Shown here piece after piece: positions 43,879 through 53,933 of a stretch of 64,000 nucleotides of DNA (positions are counted from its first letter, which is position 1; each line of letters starts with the position of its first letter). Source of the stretch: Nocardia sp. CNY236 (GTDB lineage Bacteria > Actinomycetota > Actinomycetes > Mycobacteriales > Mycobacteriaceae); the NCBI RefSeq assembly GCF_000482385.1, contig NZ_AXVD01000003.1:62001-126000 (forward strand), given 5' to 3'. The position numbers and the translations under genes are program-made. Under the pieces are notes generated by a model. It had not been told where the DNA came from and ran no database searches. It saw nothing but the letters and a program-made list of their open reading frames with translations.

Positions 43879-44775
43879 ATGAGTAAGTTGTTTGCTTCGG
43901 TCGATGAAGTGACCGGCCGCCTCCGTCAGGTCGGGTACCTCCCCTCGCTCGATATCGCGACCGCCGTATTCCTCGCCAGCCACCTCGACAAGCCCCTGCT
44001 GATCGAGGGCCCAGCCGGTGTCGGGAAAACCGAATTGGCCGCAGCCGTCGCGACGGCCACGGCCTCCGACCTCATCCGGCTGCAATGCTACGAAGGCATC
44101 GACGAGGCTCGCGCCCTGTACGAGTGGAACCACGCCAAGCAGCTTCTTCGCATCACGGCAACGGCCGACGAAGGCTGGGACAGTGCCCGCGACCACGTCT
44201 TCACCGAGGAGTTCTTGCTCGCCCGCCCATTGCTGGCCGCCATTCGCAATCCGCGCTCGACCGTGCTGCTCATCGACGAGCTCGACAAGGCGGATGTGGA
44301 GCTCGAAGGCTTGTTGCTCGAGGTACTCGGCGATCATCAGGTGAGCATCCCGGAATTGGGTACGGTTACTGCGGTCGGTACGCCGTTCGTCATCGTGACC
44401 TCCAACGCTGTGCGCGAGTTGTCCGAGGCTCTGAAGCGGCGCTGTCTGTATCTCCACATCGATTACCCGACAGCGGAACTCGAGCGGGCCATCGTGCGGA
44501 TGAAGGTGCCGGAGTTGGACGAAGCACTCGCCGAACCCGTGGTTCGCACGGTCGCGGCCCTGCGTCACATGTCTCTGCGCAAAGCTCCGTCGATAGCCGA
44601 AACAGTGGATTGGGCACGGACTCTCGTCGCTCTCGGAACTCGCCGAGTGACCGGTACCGTCATCCGGTCGACGCTCGGCGTGTTGTTGAAGCATCGGTCC
44701 GACCACCACACCGCGCTGCAGCGGCTCGAGTTGCTCGACTCGGCCTCCGAGTCGAGGAGCGCCACATGGCCGTGA
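43879..44775 (+). CDS. MoxR-family AAA+ ATPase (CoxD-like)
   Basis: A 298-residue AAA+ chaperone. Walker A is GPAGVGKTELA, Walker B is VLLIDELDKAD, and the sensor region is FVIVTSNAVRELSEALKRRCLY. MoxR proteins work with VWA partners to insert metals or mature oxidoreductases. The VWA gene overlaps its 3' end by 10 bases. No CO-dehydrogenase-type genes lie nearby, so the client is unknown. TAGACT ends 8 nt before ATG 43879. Confidence 0.9.
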   Translation: MSKLFASVDEVTGRLRQVGYLPSLDIATAVFLASHLDKPLLIEGPAGVGKTELAAAVATATASDLIRLQCYEGIDEARALYEWNHAKQLLRITATADEGWDSARDHVFTEEFLLARPLLAAIRNPRSTVLLIDELDKADVELEGLLLEVLGDHQVSIPELGTVTAVGTPFVIVTSNAVRELSEALKRRCLYLHIDYPTAELERAIVRMKVPELDEALAEPVVRTVAALRHMSLRKAPSIAETVDWARTLVALGTRRVTGTVIRSTLGVLLKHRSDHHTALQRLELLDSASESRSATWP

Positions 44776-46157
44776 CCACCCAGACGATGACCGAGCGGCT
44801 CGTCGAGTTCGTGGGCCTGCTGCGTGACCACGGGATCACCGCAGGTCCGAGCGAGACCATCGATGCAGCCGAGGCGATGGTCGCTCTCGGCCGTTCCGAT
44901 CCCGAACGCCTGCGCTCCGGCTTGGCTGCCTGCCTCATGCGCCGCGCCGGCCAACGCGCGGTATTCGATCAGTTGTTCGATCTCTACTTCGGCGTCGCGC
45001 ATCAGCCGCGGCCCGTCGCCGGATCGACCGACACATCCGTCGACGACCTGCGAACTCGACTGGTCTCGGCGCTGGCACACGACGATGTGCAGGCGGTCAC
45101 CGAGCTCGCTCGCCGAGCGCTGACCGAGCTGGGTGGGTACGGCGGGGCAGGCGCTGGCCAGAGTGCGGGTCGGGTCACCACCGCGTCGGGGGCGGGCTGG
45201 TCGTCCTACCTGACGATGAAGGCCCTACGCCCAGAGGATCTGGTCGATCGAATCGCCGAGGGTATGAACGGGGCAGTCCACCTCGAGACCGCCGTGCGAA
45301 CGATCGAAGCCGACCGCCGTCTCGGCGAGTTCCGTTCGGCGGTGCGCACCGAGGCCCGGATGCGTTCGGCACAGTTGCGCGGGACCGAATACATCGCGCG
45401 TCGCGGTGTCCAATCCAGCACCGACCAGATCGACTTCCTCGGCGTCCGCGAACACGACCTGGCCGAAATGCGCCGAGTTGTCCACCCGATGGCCCGGAAG
45501 CTCGCCACACGTCTCGCCGTCCGTCGTCGCAAGGCCGTTCGTGGCCAGATCGATATGCGCCGAACCCTGCGTCGCTCGATGTCCACTGGCGGTGTGCCCA
45601 TCGACCCGGTCCTGCGCGCCCGCCGGCGCGGCCGCCCGGACCTCGTCGTCCTTGCCGATCTCTCCGGCTCGGTCACCGGGTTCTCCGAGTTCACCCTGCA
45701 GCTGATCCAAGCGCTGCAGGACCAGTTCAGCAAGGTCCGCAGCTTCGGCTTCGTCGACGCGTGCGACGAGATCACCGATTTCTTCACTCCCGGCGAACCG
45801 CCGGCTCCGGGAACGGCTGCCCGAATCGTCGGCGCCACCCGCGTCGCCCGCTTCGGTAGCTCCAACTACGGCGAAGCCTTCGGCATCTTCGTCGACACCT
45901 ACCTCGATGCCCTCGGCCCGCGCACCTCTGTGCTCGTTCTGGGTGATGCGCGCACCAACCGCACCGATCCGAATCTCGCTGCCCTGCAGACCATGCGCGA
46001 TCACGCCGCCCATGCGTATTGGCTCAACCCGGAACCGGCCCGTTCATGGTCGACCGGTGACTCCGCCGCCGCGGTGTACGCGCAGTGCGTCACCATGCAC
46101 GAGTGCCGCAATATCGGACAACTCACCGAGGTGATCGCCCGGCTTCTGCCCGCGTGA
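44766..46157 (+). CDS. VWA-domain protein (CoxE-like)
   Basis: The 463-residue partner of the MoxR ATPase. The N-terminal half is helical; the C-terminal VWA domain carries the MIDAS motif DLSGSVTGF and a later GDARTNRTDP loop. ATG 44766 overlaps the MoxR gene, implying coupling. CoxE/CoxD pairs assemble metal centres in aerobic CO dehydrogenases or related enzymes. The true target here is not visible. Confidence 0.88.
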   Translation: MAVTTQTMTERLVEFVGLLRDHGITAGPSETIDAAEAMVALGRSDPERLRSGLAACLMRRAGQRAVFDQLFDLYFGVAHQPRPVAGSTDTSVDDLRTRLVSALAHDDVQAVTELARRALTELGGYGGAGAGQSAGRVTTASGAGWSSYLTMKALRPEDLVDRIAEGMNGAVHLETAVRTIEADRRLGEFRSAVRTEARMRSAQLRGTEYIARRGVQSSTDQIDFLGVREHDLAEMRRVVHPMARKLATRLAVRRRKAVRGQIDMRRTLRRSMSTGGVPIDPVLRARRRGRPDLVVLADLSGSVTGFSEFTLQLIQALQDQFSKVRSFGFVDACDEITDFFTPGEPPAPGTAARIVGATRVARFGSSNYGEAFGIFVDTYLDALGPRTSVLVLGDARTNRTDPNLAALQTMRDHAAHAYWLNPEPARSWSTGDSAAAVYAQCVTMHECRNIGQLTEVIARLLPA

Positions 46158-46222
46158 GCAGGGGTGTGGCGCACAGGGCGCCGTCGAAGTCGCTCGCGAC
46201 GACTCGCGCCTGCCGCCCTCGT

Positions 46223-47335
46223 TCAGCAGGTTCTCGGCTTCGGCCCGCGAGCCCTGCCGGTCGTCGTCGATTCGCCCGTGGAGCGGTGTGTGGCACGCAG
46301 AGGTGATCGAATCCAGCGCTGGTGAATCTCGGCCAGTTCCACCACTCTGTGTTCGTGCCGCGACAGTTCGCATGCCTCGGCCACACAAAACGCCTCCAGC
46401 GCATCGTGCGGGCCGCAGGGGCTGCCGACCGCACCGGTGACCACATCGACGAAGACGGCGAGTTCTCGGCGGTAGGCGACCCGAAAGCGGTCCATGAATT
46501 CCTGGTAGGGACGACCGATCGGCAGCCCGTGGTCGGGCTCGACGGACTCGAGCGGGGATCGGTGGTTCAGCCCCACCACGGCATTGCCCCGCGAGCCCAA
46601 TGCTTCCAGGCGCACGTCGTATCCGGCGCCGTTGTAGCGCGTCATGGACACCGTGGCGAGAGTTCCATCGTCCAATCGCAGGGACACTGCGGCAGTGTCC
46701 ACGTCCTCGGCTGCGGCGAAGGACGCCGCGCCGCGGTTGGCGCCCATGGCATATGCCTCGACGATCTCGTGGCCGGTCACCCAGCGGATCATGTCGAAAT
46801 CGTGCACTCCGCAGTCCCGAAACAGCCCCCCGGATCGTGCGATGTATTCGCTCGGTGGTGGAGCAGGGTCCAGAGTGATGGTACGTATCGTGTGCAGCCA
46901 GCCGAGCCTGCCGGAGGCGATGGCCGCGCGTGCGGCGCGGTAGCCCGGGTCGAATCGGCGCTGGAAGCCGATCTGTACGGGAACAGCGGCATGTCGAAGG
47001 TGGTCGACCACCGCGACGGTGCCTTCGATGTCGACGGCGACGGGTTTCTCACAGAACACGGGGATGCCCGCGTCGACGGCGCGGGCGATGAGCGCCGGGT
47101 GGGAATCGGTGGCGGTGGCGACGACCAGGCCGTCGAGCTGCTCGGCGAACAGCGTGTCGATGTCAGGGGCGAATTCCGCGCCCAGGTCGGTGGCGGCGGC
47201 CCGGGCACGGTCGGCGTCGGCGTCGGCGATCACGACGGTGGCCACCGTCGGCAAGGTCGTCAGCGTCTCGGCGTGCACCGCGCCCATCCGACCGGCTCCG
47301 GCCAAGCCCAGTGTGACGGCTCGCTCGCTCGGCAT
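46223..47335 (-). CDS. iolG: Gfo/Idh/MocA oxidoreductase, inositol 2-dehydrogenase-like
   Basis: Probable NAD-dependent myo-inositol 2-dehydrogenase of 370 residues. The Rossmann motif GLAGAGRMGAVHAETL is at the start, EKPVAVD is the conserved lysine motif (FCEKP) and GGLFRDCGVHDFDMIRWV carries the catalytic Asp/His pair. It lies divergent from iolB, which supports an inositol role; other sugar dehydrogenases of the family are possible. ATG 47335 has GGAAGCAGG upstream; ATG 47371 would add 12 residues. Confidence 0.78.
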   Translation of the reverse strand: MPSERAVTLGLAGAGRMGAVHAETLTTLPTVATVVIADADADRARAAATDLGAEFAPDIDTLFAEQLDGLVVATATDSHPALIARAVDAGIPVFCEKPVAVDIEGTVAVVDHLRHAAVPVQIGFQRRFDPGYRAARAAIASGRLGWLHTIRTITLDPAPPPSEYIARSGGLFRDCGVHDFDMIRWVTGHEIVEAYAMGANRGAASFAAAEDVDTAAVSLRLDDGTLATVSMTRYNGAGYDVRLEALGSRGNAVVGLNHRSPLESVEPDHGLPIGRPYQEFMDRFRVAYRRELAVFVDVVTGAVGSPCGPHDALEAFCVAEACELSRHEHRVVELAEIHQRWIRSPLRATHRSTGESTTTGRARGPKPRTC

Positions 47336-47733
47336 CGACACCTGCTTCCCAATTCTCGTGTCGATGGACATATCTGCTGGTAGGGGCGGTACCATCCGGC
47401 GTGGGCGATGGTGTCGACCCGCTATGAACCACGCTACGTTGCTGGAGGGTCTCCCAGGCGGAACGAATCTGACATCGGAGGTCGGAGAAGTGTCGATGAT
47501 CCGGTCGCGCTCTCGAGCGGCACGACATGGCGCCTAGCGGCGCCACCTCGCCCGTCGGCCAGGGCGGTGATGCGGAACGAGCCATGCAGGAGTCGGACTC
47601 GTGACCGAACTGGACGTGAGGACTTCGGCGGGACGTGGTGGATTCGGTGCCGCTGATCTGGGTAACCGGTACCGGCAGGACTTGCTGTGTGGTTGAGGTG
47701 GCGGGCGATACGACCGGCAGTCACGGAGGCGCG
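47336..47733. other. divergent region between iolG-like gene and iolB
   Basis: No firm gene in 398 bases. A 31-codon frame from GTG 47601 to 47696 (MTELDVRTSAGRGG...) has a GGAG about 10 nt upstream, but no recognised relative; it may be chance or a leftover of a deleted gene. GGAGG at 47725-47729 serves iolB. Confidence 0.4.
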
Positions 47734-48624
47734 ATGACCCTGCACTGGCCCGCGGGAACCTTGCGCCGCAACGGTGACCTGGTTCTCCTGAGCCCGGAGG
47801 ATGCCGGATGGACCTATGCCGGGTTGTGGGTGCTGCGCATCGGGGCGGGTATGTCGCGCACGGTGAACACCGGGGAATTCGAGGCATTCGTTCTACCGTT
47901 GTCGGGCTCGTGCACGGTGCGCGTGGACGGTAGGAGTTTCACACTGGCCGGTCGGGATTCGGTCTTCACCCGGGTCACCGACTTCGCCTACATTCCACGA
48001 GATGCCGAAATGGAACTCGTCGCCGAGGGAGCCGGCCTCGAGGTGGCACTACCGATGGCTCGATGTGCGAATCGGCTGGAGCCGAAGTATGGCCCGGCGG
48101 AGCGGGTTCCGGTCGAAGTCCGTGGAGCTGGCCGCGCCACCCGGCAGGTCACCAACTTCGGAATACCCGGTGTATGGGACCACGCGGACAAACTGAACGC
48201 ATGTGAACTGATCACCCCGGACGGCAACTGGTCGTCCTACCCGCCGCACAAGCACGATACCGCCGGCGACCAGGAGGTGATCAACGAGGAAATCTACTAC
48301 TTCCGGATCGCCGGACGAGACGGGATCACGCCGTCGTCGGAAGGATTCGGCCTACACCGGACATACAGCTGCGACGGCGGCGTGAACGAGAACGTCGCAG
48401 TTCGTGACGGTGATGTCTTCCTGATACCGCATGGCTATCACGGGCCGTGTGTTGCCGCGCCCGGCTACCCTATGTACTACCTCAAAGTACTGGCCGGCCC
48501 GGCGCCCCAACGGTCGATGGCGTCTTCCGATGACCCGGCGCACAGCTGGGTACGTGCGCATTGGGGCGTCGAACCGGTGGACCCCCGGTGCCCGGTCACT
48601 ACGCACAACGGGCGGACCGGATGA
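47734..48624 (+). CDS. iolB: 5-deoxy-glucuronate isomerase
   Basis: A 296-residue cupin-fold isomerase of the inositol pathway, converting 5-deoxy-D-glucuronate to 2-deoxy-5-keto-gluconate. Metal-site stretches are visible: SSYPPHKHD, EEIYYFRI and FLIPHGYHGPCVAAPGYPMYYL. ATG 47734 has GGAGG upstream. It is followed by a truncated iolD, so the pathway may no longer run through this locus. Confidence 0.9.
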   Translation: MTLHWPAGTLRRNGDLVLLSPEDAGWTYAGLWVLRIGAGMSRTVNTGEFEAFVLPLSGSCTVRVDGRSFTLAGRDSVFTRVTDFAYIPRDAEMELVAEGAGLEVALPMARCANRLEPKYGPAERVPVEVRGAGRATRQVTNFGIPGVWDHADKLNACELITPDGNWSSYPPHKHDTAGDQEVINEEIYYFRIAGRDGITPSSEGFGLHRTYSCDGGVNENVAVRDGDVFLIPHGYHGPCVAAPGYPMYYLKVLAGPAPQRSMASSDDPAHSWVRAHWGVEPVDPRCPVTTHNGRTG

Positions 48625-48638
48625 AGTCTGCGCAGTAG

Positions 48639-49361
48639 GTGGGATGCACATGTCGACGCATTGCGCTGTCCGACCCGGGTATCCCGAGCTATGCGCAAAT
48701 CGTGGGCGCGGTCAACGAACTGAGCGGGCCGAGCGACTATGTGATGACCGCATCCGGCGGTCTGCCCGGAGAACTCGTCGGCGGTTGGCGTGCAGTCGGT
48801 GGCGCACCCACCATAGACGTGGAATACGGCTTCTCGTGCATGGGCTACGAAATCGCCGGCGCATGGGGTGCAGCGATGGCGCAGCGCGATCGGGCGGTGA
48901 CGACACTCCTCGGCGACGGGGCGTATCTGACGTCGAACTCGGAATTGTTCTCGGCCGCCTTCGCTGGGCATCCGTTCGTCGCGGTGGTCTGTGACAACGA
49001 CGGCTCTGCCGTGATCGCCCGTTTGCAGCAGAACCAGGGCTGCGCGGCGTTCGACAATTTCTACGCGAATTGCCTGACCACTCGACAATCTCCGCCTCGT
49101 GTGGATTTCGCCGGTCATGCCGCCGCCCTTGGACGTTCGGTTCTCACCGCACACGACGTGGACGAGTTCGGTGACGCTTTGGTGCAGGCGCGCGCGGCGG
49201 CGAAGGCCGGGGCGCATACTGCTGTCGTCGTTGTGCGAACCCAGCCGTCGACGTGGACCGAGACTGGGGCCTGGTGGGAGCTCGGGGTGCCGCCGGAATT
49301 GCCTGGGCGAGCGGACTACGACGAGGAGAAGCCGCGCCAGGTGCGCTACGTGCGACGGTGA
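48639..49361 (+). pseudogene. iolD: truncated iolD (C-terminal third only)
   Basis: A 240-codon frame that matches only the C-terminal TPP-binding part of 3D-(3,5/4)-trihydroxycyclohexane-1,2-dione hydrolase, a protein of about 620-640 residues. The AASGGLPGEL-like, EYGFSCMGYEIAGAWGAAMAQ and GDGAYLTSNSE blocks are clear. The first ~400 residues, including the FAD-like and PYR domains, are absent; only 14 bases separate this frame from iolB. No good start codon or ribosome site is seen. I read it as the remnant of a deletion between iolB and iolD. Confidence 0.8.
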
Positions 49362-49499
49362 ATCACCGGCGATCCTCGGTGAGCGGTACCTCACAGTTGG
49401 TAGTGCTGAACGTGAGTAATTCGCCGGATCATGGCATCGTTGATGGACGAGACCAGGTTCATCGACTACACAACCTGGCTCGTCTACAGAAAGTATGAA

Positions 49500-49703
49500 A
49501 TGGCTCAAGGCATTGTGAAGTGGTTCAACAGCGAGAAGGGCTTCGGCTTCATCGCGCAGGATGGCGGCGGTCCCGACGTCTTCGTGCACTACTCGGCTGT
49601 GAACGGCTCCGGCTTCCGGTCCCTCGACGAGGGGCAGCGTGTGAAATTCGACATCAGCCAAGGACAGAAGGGGCCCCAGGCTGAGGGCGTCACTGTTCTC
49701 TGA
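49500..49703 (+). CDS. cspA: cold-shock protein CspA
   Basis: A 67-residue RNA chaperone with the RNP1 motif KGFGFIAQ and RNP2 VFVHYSA. It binds single-stranded RNA and eases translation in the cold. ATG 49500 gives the usual N-terminus [10 protein letters not shown]; an in-frame ATG at 49431 would add 23 residues not seen in the family and probably lies in the long 5' leader. A strong terminator follows. Confidence 0.93.
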   Translation: MAQGIVKWFNSEKGFGFIAQDGGGPDVFVHYSAVNGSGFRSLDEGQRVKFDISQGQKGPQAEGVTVL

Positions 49704-49719
49704 TCGCGACGTGACTTTC

Positions 49720-49755
49720 GGAAGGCTCCGCACCCTCGAGGGTGCGGAGCCTTCC
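49720..49755 (+). terminator. 36-bp palindromic terminator after cspA
   Basis: A perfect 16-bp stem with TCGA loop (GGAAGGCTCCGCACCC and its complement), followed by GCCTTTCT. Confidence 0.85.
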
Positions 49756-49956
49756 GCCTTTCTAGGCGTGCGTTCCGGCGTGGGGCGAGTCACCTCACCG
49801 GTCGTACCGCGCGACGCGTGTGGCCCTATTCATGTGCGCCTCGCCATGTGGGCCTCGCCATGTTGTTTCGATATGTGTAACGCCTTGTCGTTCGTCTCCG
49901 ACACGCTTGCTGTAAGTCCAGTTCGACTGGATACCGCCTAGAGGAAGAGATTTTCC

Positions 49957-50073
49957 ATGATCCCCGTAATCATCGACACCGGCAGTGCAGCGCTCAACGG
50001 TCTGCTCAACACCGGCAGCGCCGCAGTGCACGGAATTTTCGACACCCTCTGGACGGGTTCCTTCGGCGGCTGA
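49957..50073 (+). CDS. orphan 38-residue amphipathic peptide
   Basis: A small gene with a strong GAGGAAGAG ribosome site ending about 8 nt before ATG 49957. The product starts [17 protein letters not shown] and shows an 11-residue repeat: [22 protein letters not shown], then a degenerate [10 protein letters not shown]. That period suits an amphipathic helix. There is no signal peptide, charge is very low and Ser residues are regularly placed. It is the only gene between two strong terminators (49720-49755 and 50111-50146), so it forms its own transcription unit. I do not recognise a family; one idea is a small outer-membrane or pore peptide like PorA/PorH of Corynebacterium (speculation). Confidence 0.6.
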   Translation: MIPVIIDTGSAALNGLLNTGSAAVHGIFDTLWTGSFGG

Positions 50074-50110
50074 CCGATGTGAGGGTTCCCGCCGCTCGGT
50101 GGCGTGGACC

Positions 50111-50146
50111 GCGAAGGCCCCCGCGCCGCACGGCGCGGGGGCCTTC
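50111..50146 (+). terminator. terminator of the small-peptide unit
   Basis: CGAAGGCCCCCGCGCC-GCAC-GGCGCGGGGGCCTTCG, a perfect 16-bp stem followed by TTGCTCTG. Confidence 0.8.
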
Positions 50147-50274
50147 GTTGCTCTGTGGGGTGGGGCCCAGTGGCTGTGTGGGTGGATCCAGGTGCAGGGG
50201 GCGGCAGGGGCCGAAAACTCCGCGCACTAAGCTGGTCGGTGGTAATTGCCGCCCATTCACCAGGAGTAACCCAC

Positions 50275-51870
50275 GTGAGCCACGCAGGCCGTCCGATAGT
50301 TCTGATCGCCGACAAGCTCGCCCAGTCGACCGTCGATGCGCTCGGTGACGGCGTCGAGGTTCGCTGGGTCGACGGACCCGATCGGCCAGCGCTGCTGGCC
50401 GCCGTGCCCGAATGCGACGCCCTGCTCGTCCGCTCGGCGACAACCGTCGATGCCGAGGTGCTCGAGGCCGCAAAGAACCTGAAGATCGTCGCCCGAGCGG
50501 GTGTGGGTCTGGACAACGTCGATGTGCCGGCCGCTACCGAACGTGGCGTCATGGTGGTCAACGCCCCGACCTCGAATATTCACTCTGCTGCCGAGCATGC
50601 GGTATCCCTGATGCTGGCTGCCGCCCGCCAGATCCCGGTCGCCGACTCGACGCTGCGCGAACACACCTGGCAGCGCAGCAAGTTCACCGGCGTGGAGATT
50701 TTCGGCAAGACCGTCGGTGTCGTCGGGCTCGGCCGCATCGGCCAACTGTTCGCTGCGCGGCTGGCCGCTTTCGAAACCAAAGTGATCGCCTACGACCCGT
50801 ATGTCTCGCCCGCGCGCGCCGCACAGCTCGGCATCGAGCTGTGCAGCCTGGACGAGCTGCTCGAGCGCGCCGACTTGGTTTCCATCCACCTGCCGAAGAC
50901 CCCGGAGACCAAGGGGCTCATCGGCAAGGACGCCATCGCCAAGACGAAGCCGGGCGTGATCATCGTCAATGCAGCTCGCGGCGGATTGGTCGACGAAGCC
51001 GCGCTGGCCGAGGCCATCGAATCCGGACATGTGCGTGCCGCGGGTCTGGATGTGTTCGAGACCGAGCCGTGCACCGACAGCCCGCTGTTCGGTCGTCCCG
51101 AAGTTGTGGTGACCCCGCATCTGGGTGCGTCCACTGCGGAGGCTCAGGACCGCGCGGGCACCGATGTCGCCAAGTCGGTGCTGTTGGCGATGGCTGGTGA
51201 ATTCGTGCCCGGTGCGGTGAATGTCACCGGCGCCGTGAACGAAGAAGTCGCGCCCTGGCTGGACATCGTGCGCAAGCAGGGTGCGTTGCTCGGCGCACTG
51301 TCCAACGAGTTGCCGGTCAGCGTCGAGGTGCAGGTGCGTGGCGAACTCGCCGCCCACGAGGTCGCGGTGCTGGAGTTGTCGGCATTGCGCGGCATCTTCT
51401 CTGCTCAGGTGGAGGACCAGGTCACTTTCGTGAACGCGCCGGCCTTGGCCGAGGACCGCGGCATCACCACCGAGGTCACCACGGTGTCGGAGAGTCCGAG
51501 TCACCGCAGCGTGGTCGACCTGCGTGCCGTGTTCGGCGATGGCAGCGCTTTGAACGTCGCGGGCACGTTGACCGAGCCGCAGTTGGTGGAGAAGATCGTC
51601 AACATCAACGGCCGCAACTACGATATGCGCGCCGAGGGTCTGAACCTGGCCATTCTGAATTACGCCGATCGCCCGGGCGCGCTGGGCAAGATCGGCACCA
51701 AGCTCGGTGAAGCCGGGATCGATATCCTGGCCGCGCAGTTGACCCAGGATGCGAACAAGGAGGGCGCGACGGTCGTCTTCCGTGTCGCTCGTGACGTGCC
51801 CGCCGAGGTGCGGGCCGCGATAGCCGAGTCGGTCGGCGCGGCCAAGATAGTCTTGGTCGATCTGTCCTGA
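50275..51870 (+). CDS. serA: D-3-phosphoglycerate dehydrogenase
   Basis: First enzyme of serine synthesis. It has 531 residues, the long actinobacterial form. Motifs: [13 protein letters not shown] for [14 protein letters not shown] with the catalytic Arg region, DVFETEP and PHLGAST with the catalytic His. An intervening (ASB) domain precedes a C-terminal ACT domain ([23 protein letters not shown]) that gives serine feedback. GTG 50275 follows AGGAG by about 9 nt. Confidence 0.96.
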   Translation: MSHAGRPIVLIADKLAQSTVDALGDGVEVRWVDGPDRPALLAAVPECDALLVRSATTVDAEVLEAAKNLKIVARAGVGLDNVDVPAATERGVMVVNAPTSNIHSAAEHAVSLMLAAARQIPVADSTLREHTWQRSKFTGVEIFGKTVGVVGLGRIGQLFAARLAAFETKVIAYDPYVSPARAAQLGIELCSLDELLERADLVSIHLPKTPETKGLIGKDAIAKTKPGVIIVNAARGGLVDEAALAEAIESGHVRAAGLDVFETEPCTDSPLFGRPEVVVTPHLGASTAEAQDRAGTDVAKSVLLAMAGEFVPGAVNVTGAVNEEVAPWLDIVRKQGALLGALSNELPVSVEVQVRGELAAHEVAVLELSALRGIFSAQVEDQVTFVNAPALAEDRGITTEVTTVSESPSHRSVVDLRAVFGDGSALNVAGTLTEPQLVEKIVNINGRNYDMRAEGLNLAILNYADRPGALGKIGTKLGEAGIDILAAQLTQDANKEGATVVFRVARDVPAEVRAAIAESVGAAKIVLVDLS

Positions 51871-51938
51871 CCAGGGTCTCGCGGCCTCGTCGGTCCGCTG
51901 CGGTGGTCGCGACCAGCACTATCGAACGGAGCATTGCC

Positions 51939-52946
51939 ATGAAGCTTGCAGTCATCCCGGGCGACGGGATCGGGCCCGAGGTGATCGCGGAGGCACTCAA
52001 GGTGCTCGATGTGATCGCGCCCGGTGCGGAGAAGACCGAATACGATCTCGGTGCCCGGCGCTATCACGCGACGGGTGAGACCTTGCCGGACTCGGTGTTG
52101 CAGGAACTGAAGCAGCACGATGCGATTCTGTTGGGCGCGGTCGGTGATCCGTCTGTGCCCAGTGGCGTACTCGAACGCGGTCTCCTGCTGCGCACGCGGT
52201 TCGAATTGGACCACCATGTCAACCTGCGGCCGTCCAAGCTGTACCCCGGTGTGGCCAGTCCACTTGCGGGCAGTCCGGACATCGACCTCGTGGTCGTGCG
52301 TGAGGGCACCGAGGGACCCTACACCGGAACCGGTGGAGCGATTCGGGTCGGCACCCCCCACGAGGGCGCGACCGAGGTCAGCACCAACACTCGATTCGGC
52401 ATCGAGCGTGTGGTGCGTTACGCGTTCGCCGAGGCGCAGAGCCGGCGCAAGCACCTGACCATGGTGCACAAGACCAATGTGCTGACCTACGCCGGGTCGC
52501 TCTGGCAGCGCACCGTGAACGAGGTGGCGACCGAATACCCGGATGTCGAAACAGCCTATGAACATATCGATGCCGCGACCATCCATCTGGTGAACGATCC
52601 CGGCCGGTTCGACGTGATCGTCACCGACAATCTGTTCGGCGACATCATCACCGACCTCGCCGCGGCAGTGAGTGGTGGGATCGGCCTGGCCGCCAGCGGC
52701 AATATCGACGCGTCGATGACGAATCCGAGCATGTTCGAGCCGGTGCACGGCAGCGCGCCCGATATCGCCGGCCAGTTCACGGCGGACCCGACTGCCGCGA
52801 TCCTCTCGGTTGCACTGTTGCTCGGTCATCTCGGTGACTCCGTAGCGGCTGCCCGGATCGAGTCGGCTGTCGCCAAGGACCTGGCTGCTCGTTCGGGCGG
52901 TGTGTCGACCAAGGAAGTCGGTGATCGCATCGCCGCTGCGGTCTGA
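51939..52946 (+). CDS. leuB: 3-isopropylmalate dehydrogenase
   Basis: Oxidatively decarboxylates 3-isopropylmalate in leucine synthesis with NAD. It has 335 residues, the short actinobacterial type. It starts [15 protein letters not shown]; the Mg-binding loop [13 protein letters not shown] and NAD loop HGSAPDIAG are present. ACGGAG precedes the ATG. It lies 68 bases after serA. Confidence 0.96.
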   Translation: MKLAVIPGDGIGPEVIAEALKVLDVIAPGAEKTEYDLGARRYHATGETLPDSVLQELKQHDAILLGAVGDPSVPSGVLERGLLLRTRFELDHHVNLRPSKLYPGVASPLAGSPDIDLVVVREGTEGPYTGTGGAIRVGTPHEGATEVSTNTRFGIERVVRYAFAEAQSRRKHLTMVHKTNVLTYAGSLWQRTVNEVATEYPDVETAYEHIDAATIHLVNDPGRFDVIVTDNLFGDIITDLAAAVSGGIGLAASGNIDASMTNPSMFEPVHGSAPDIAGQFTADPTAAILSVALLLGHLGDSVAAARIESAVAKDLAARSGGVSTKEVGDRIAAAV

Positions 52947-53133
52947 TGGTCCGCCGACCCGGTTGCCCTGGGTGATCGAACCTTCGCCGAAGTAGCTCTC
53001 CGCATGGCGCTCCCCGCGTGCTCGGTGTGCGAGGCGCGTCCGGTGCGGGTGGATGAGTTCTGTTCGAGCATCCGGCCCGAGCGAATTCCGAACCCCTCGG
53101 TCGGGCGCGTTCGGGCAGGTGGCGGTGGGTCGA

Positions 53134-53139
53134 TACACT
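53134..53139 (+). promoter_or_regulatory. -10 element for the leaderless FAH-family gene
   Basis: TACACT ends 7 nt before ATG 53147. Confidence 0.5.
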
Positions 53140-53146
53140 TCCGGGC

Positions 53147-53920
53147 ATGCGTTTAGGTCGAGTTGCCAGTCCCGAGGGAGTCGCGTTCGTCGGTATCGAA
53201 GGTGATGGAAGCGACAGTGTGGCCAAGGAGATCGCGGAACACCCGTTCGGCACACCGACATACACCGGGCGGAGTTGGCCGTTGGCCGATGTTCGACTGC
53301 TCGCGCCGATCCTGGCCAGCAAAGTTGTCTGCGTGGGCAAGAACTACGCCGACCATGCCGCCGAGATGGGTGACCCGGCGCCCGCCGATCCGGTCATCTT
53401 TCTGGTGCCCAACACCGCGATCGTCGGTCCCAACGCGCCGATCATCGCGCCGCCGAGTTCGGCTCGAGTCGACTTCGAGGGAGAATTGGCGGTCGTCATC
53501 GGTCGGCCGTGCAAGGATGTACCCGCTGCCCGGGCCCGAGATGTGGTGCTCGGCTACACCATTGCCAACGACGTGACCGCCCGCGACCACCAACAGCAGG
53601 ACGGTCAGTGGACCAGGGCCAAGGGCTATGACACGTTTTGCCCGTTGGGTCCATGGATCGAAACCTCCGTGGACCCTTCGGATCTGGAGATCGTCACCGA
53701 GCTCGACGGCGAGGTGCGCCAACGCAGTCGCACTTCGCTTCTGCTGCACGATATTCCGAAGCTCATCGAATGGATAACCGCTGTGATGACCTTGCTGCCA
53801 GGCGATGTCATCCTCACCGGCACACCTGCCGGGGTCGGCCCGATGCGGGTCGGGCAGCAGGTGTCGGTAACTGTCGAGGGCATCGGAACCCTGACCAATC
53901 CCGTTGCCGCCAAACGTTGA
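53147..53920 (+). CDS. fumarylacetoacetate hydrolase-family protein
   Basis: A 257-residue FAH-fold metal enzyme of the acylpyruvase/oxaloacetate decarboxylase-like group. The metal site is [14 protein letters not shown] with D in [11 protein letters not shown], and the substrate loop is [10 protein letters not shown]. The order matches M. tuberculosis Rv2993c before gltX. The exact substrate is uncertain. A TACACT -10 element supports a leaderless start at ATG 53147. Confidence 0.87.
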   Translation: MRLGRVASPEGVAFVGIEGDGSDSVAKEIAEHPFGTPTYTGRSWPLADVRLLAPILASKVVCVGKNYADHAAEMGDPAPADPVIFLVPNTAIVGPNAPIIAPPSSARVDFEGELAVVIGRPCKDVPAARARDVVLGYTIANDVTARDHQQQDGQWTRAKGYDTFCPLGPWIETSVDPSDLEIVTELDGEVRQRSRTSLLLHDIPKLIEWITAVMTLLPGDVILTGTPAGVGPMRVGQQVSVTVEGIGTLTNPVAAKR

Positions 53921-53933
53921 TCGAAAGAGAGCC

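Noticed and set aside
47601..47696. 31-codon frame between iolG-like gene and iolB
   Set aside because: It has a weak ribosome site, no recognised relative and a length compatible with chance, so it is noted only in the gap entry.
49431..49499. 23-residue extension of CspA
   Set aside because: The cold-shock family starts at [10 protein letters not shown]. The upstream frame is likely part of a long 5' leader.
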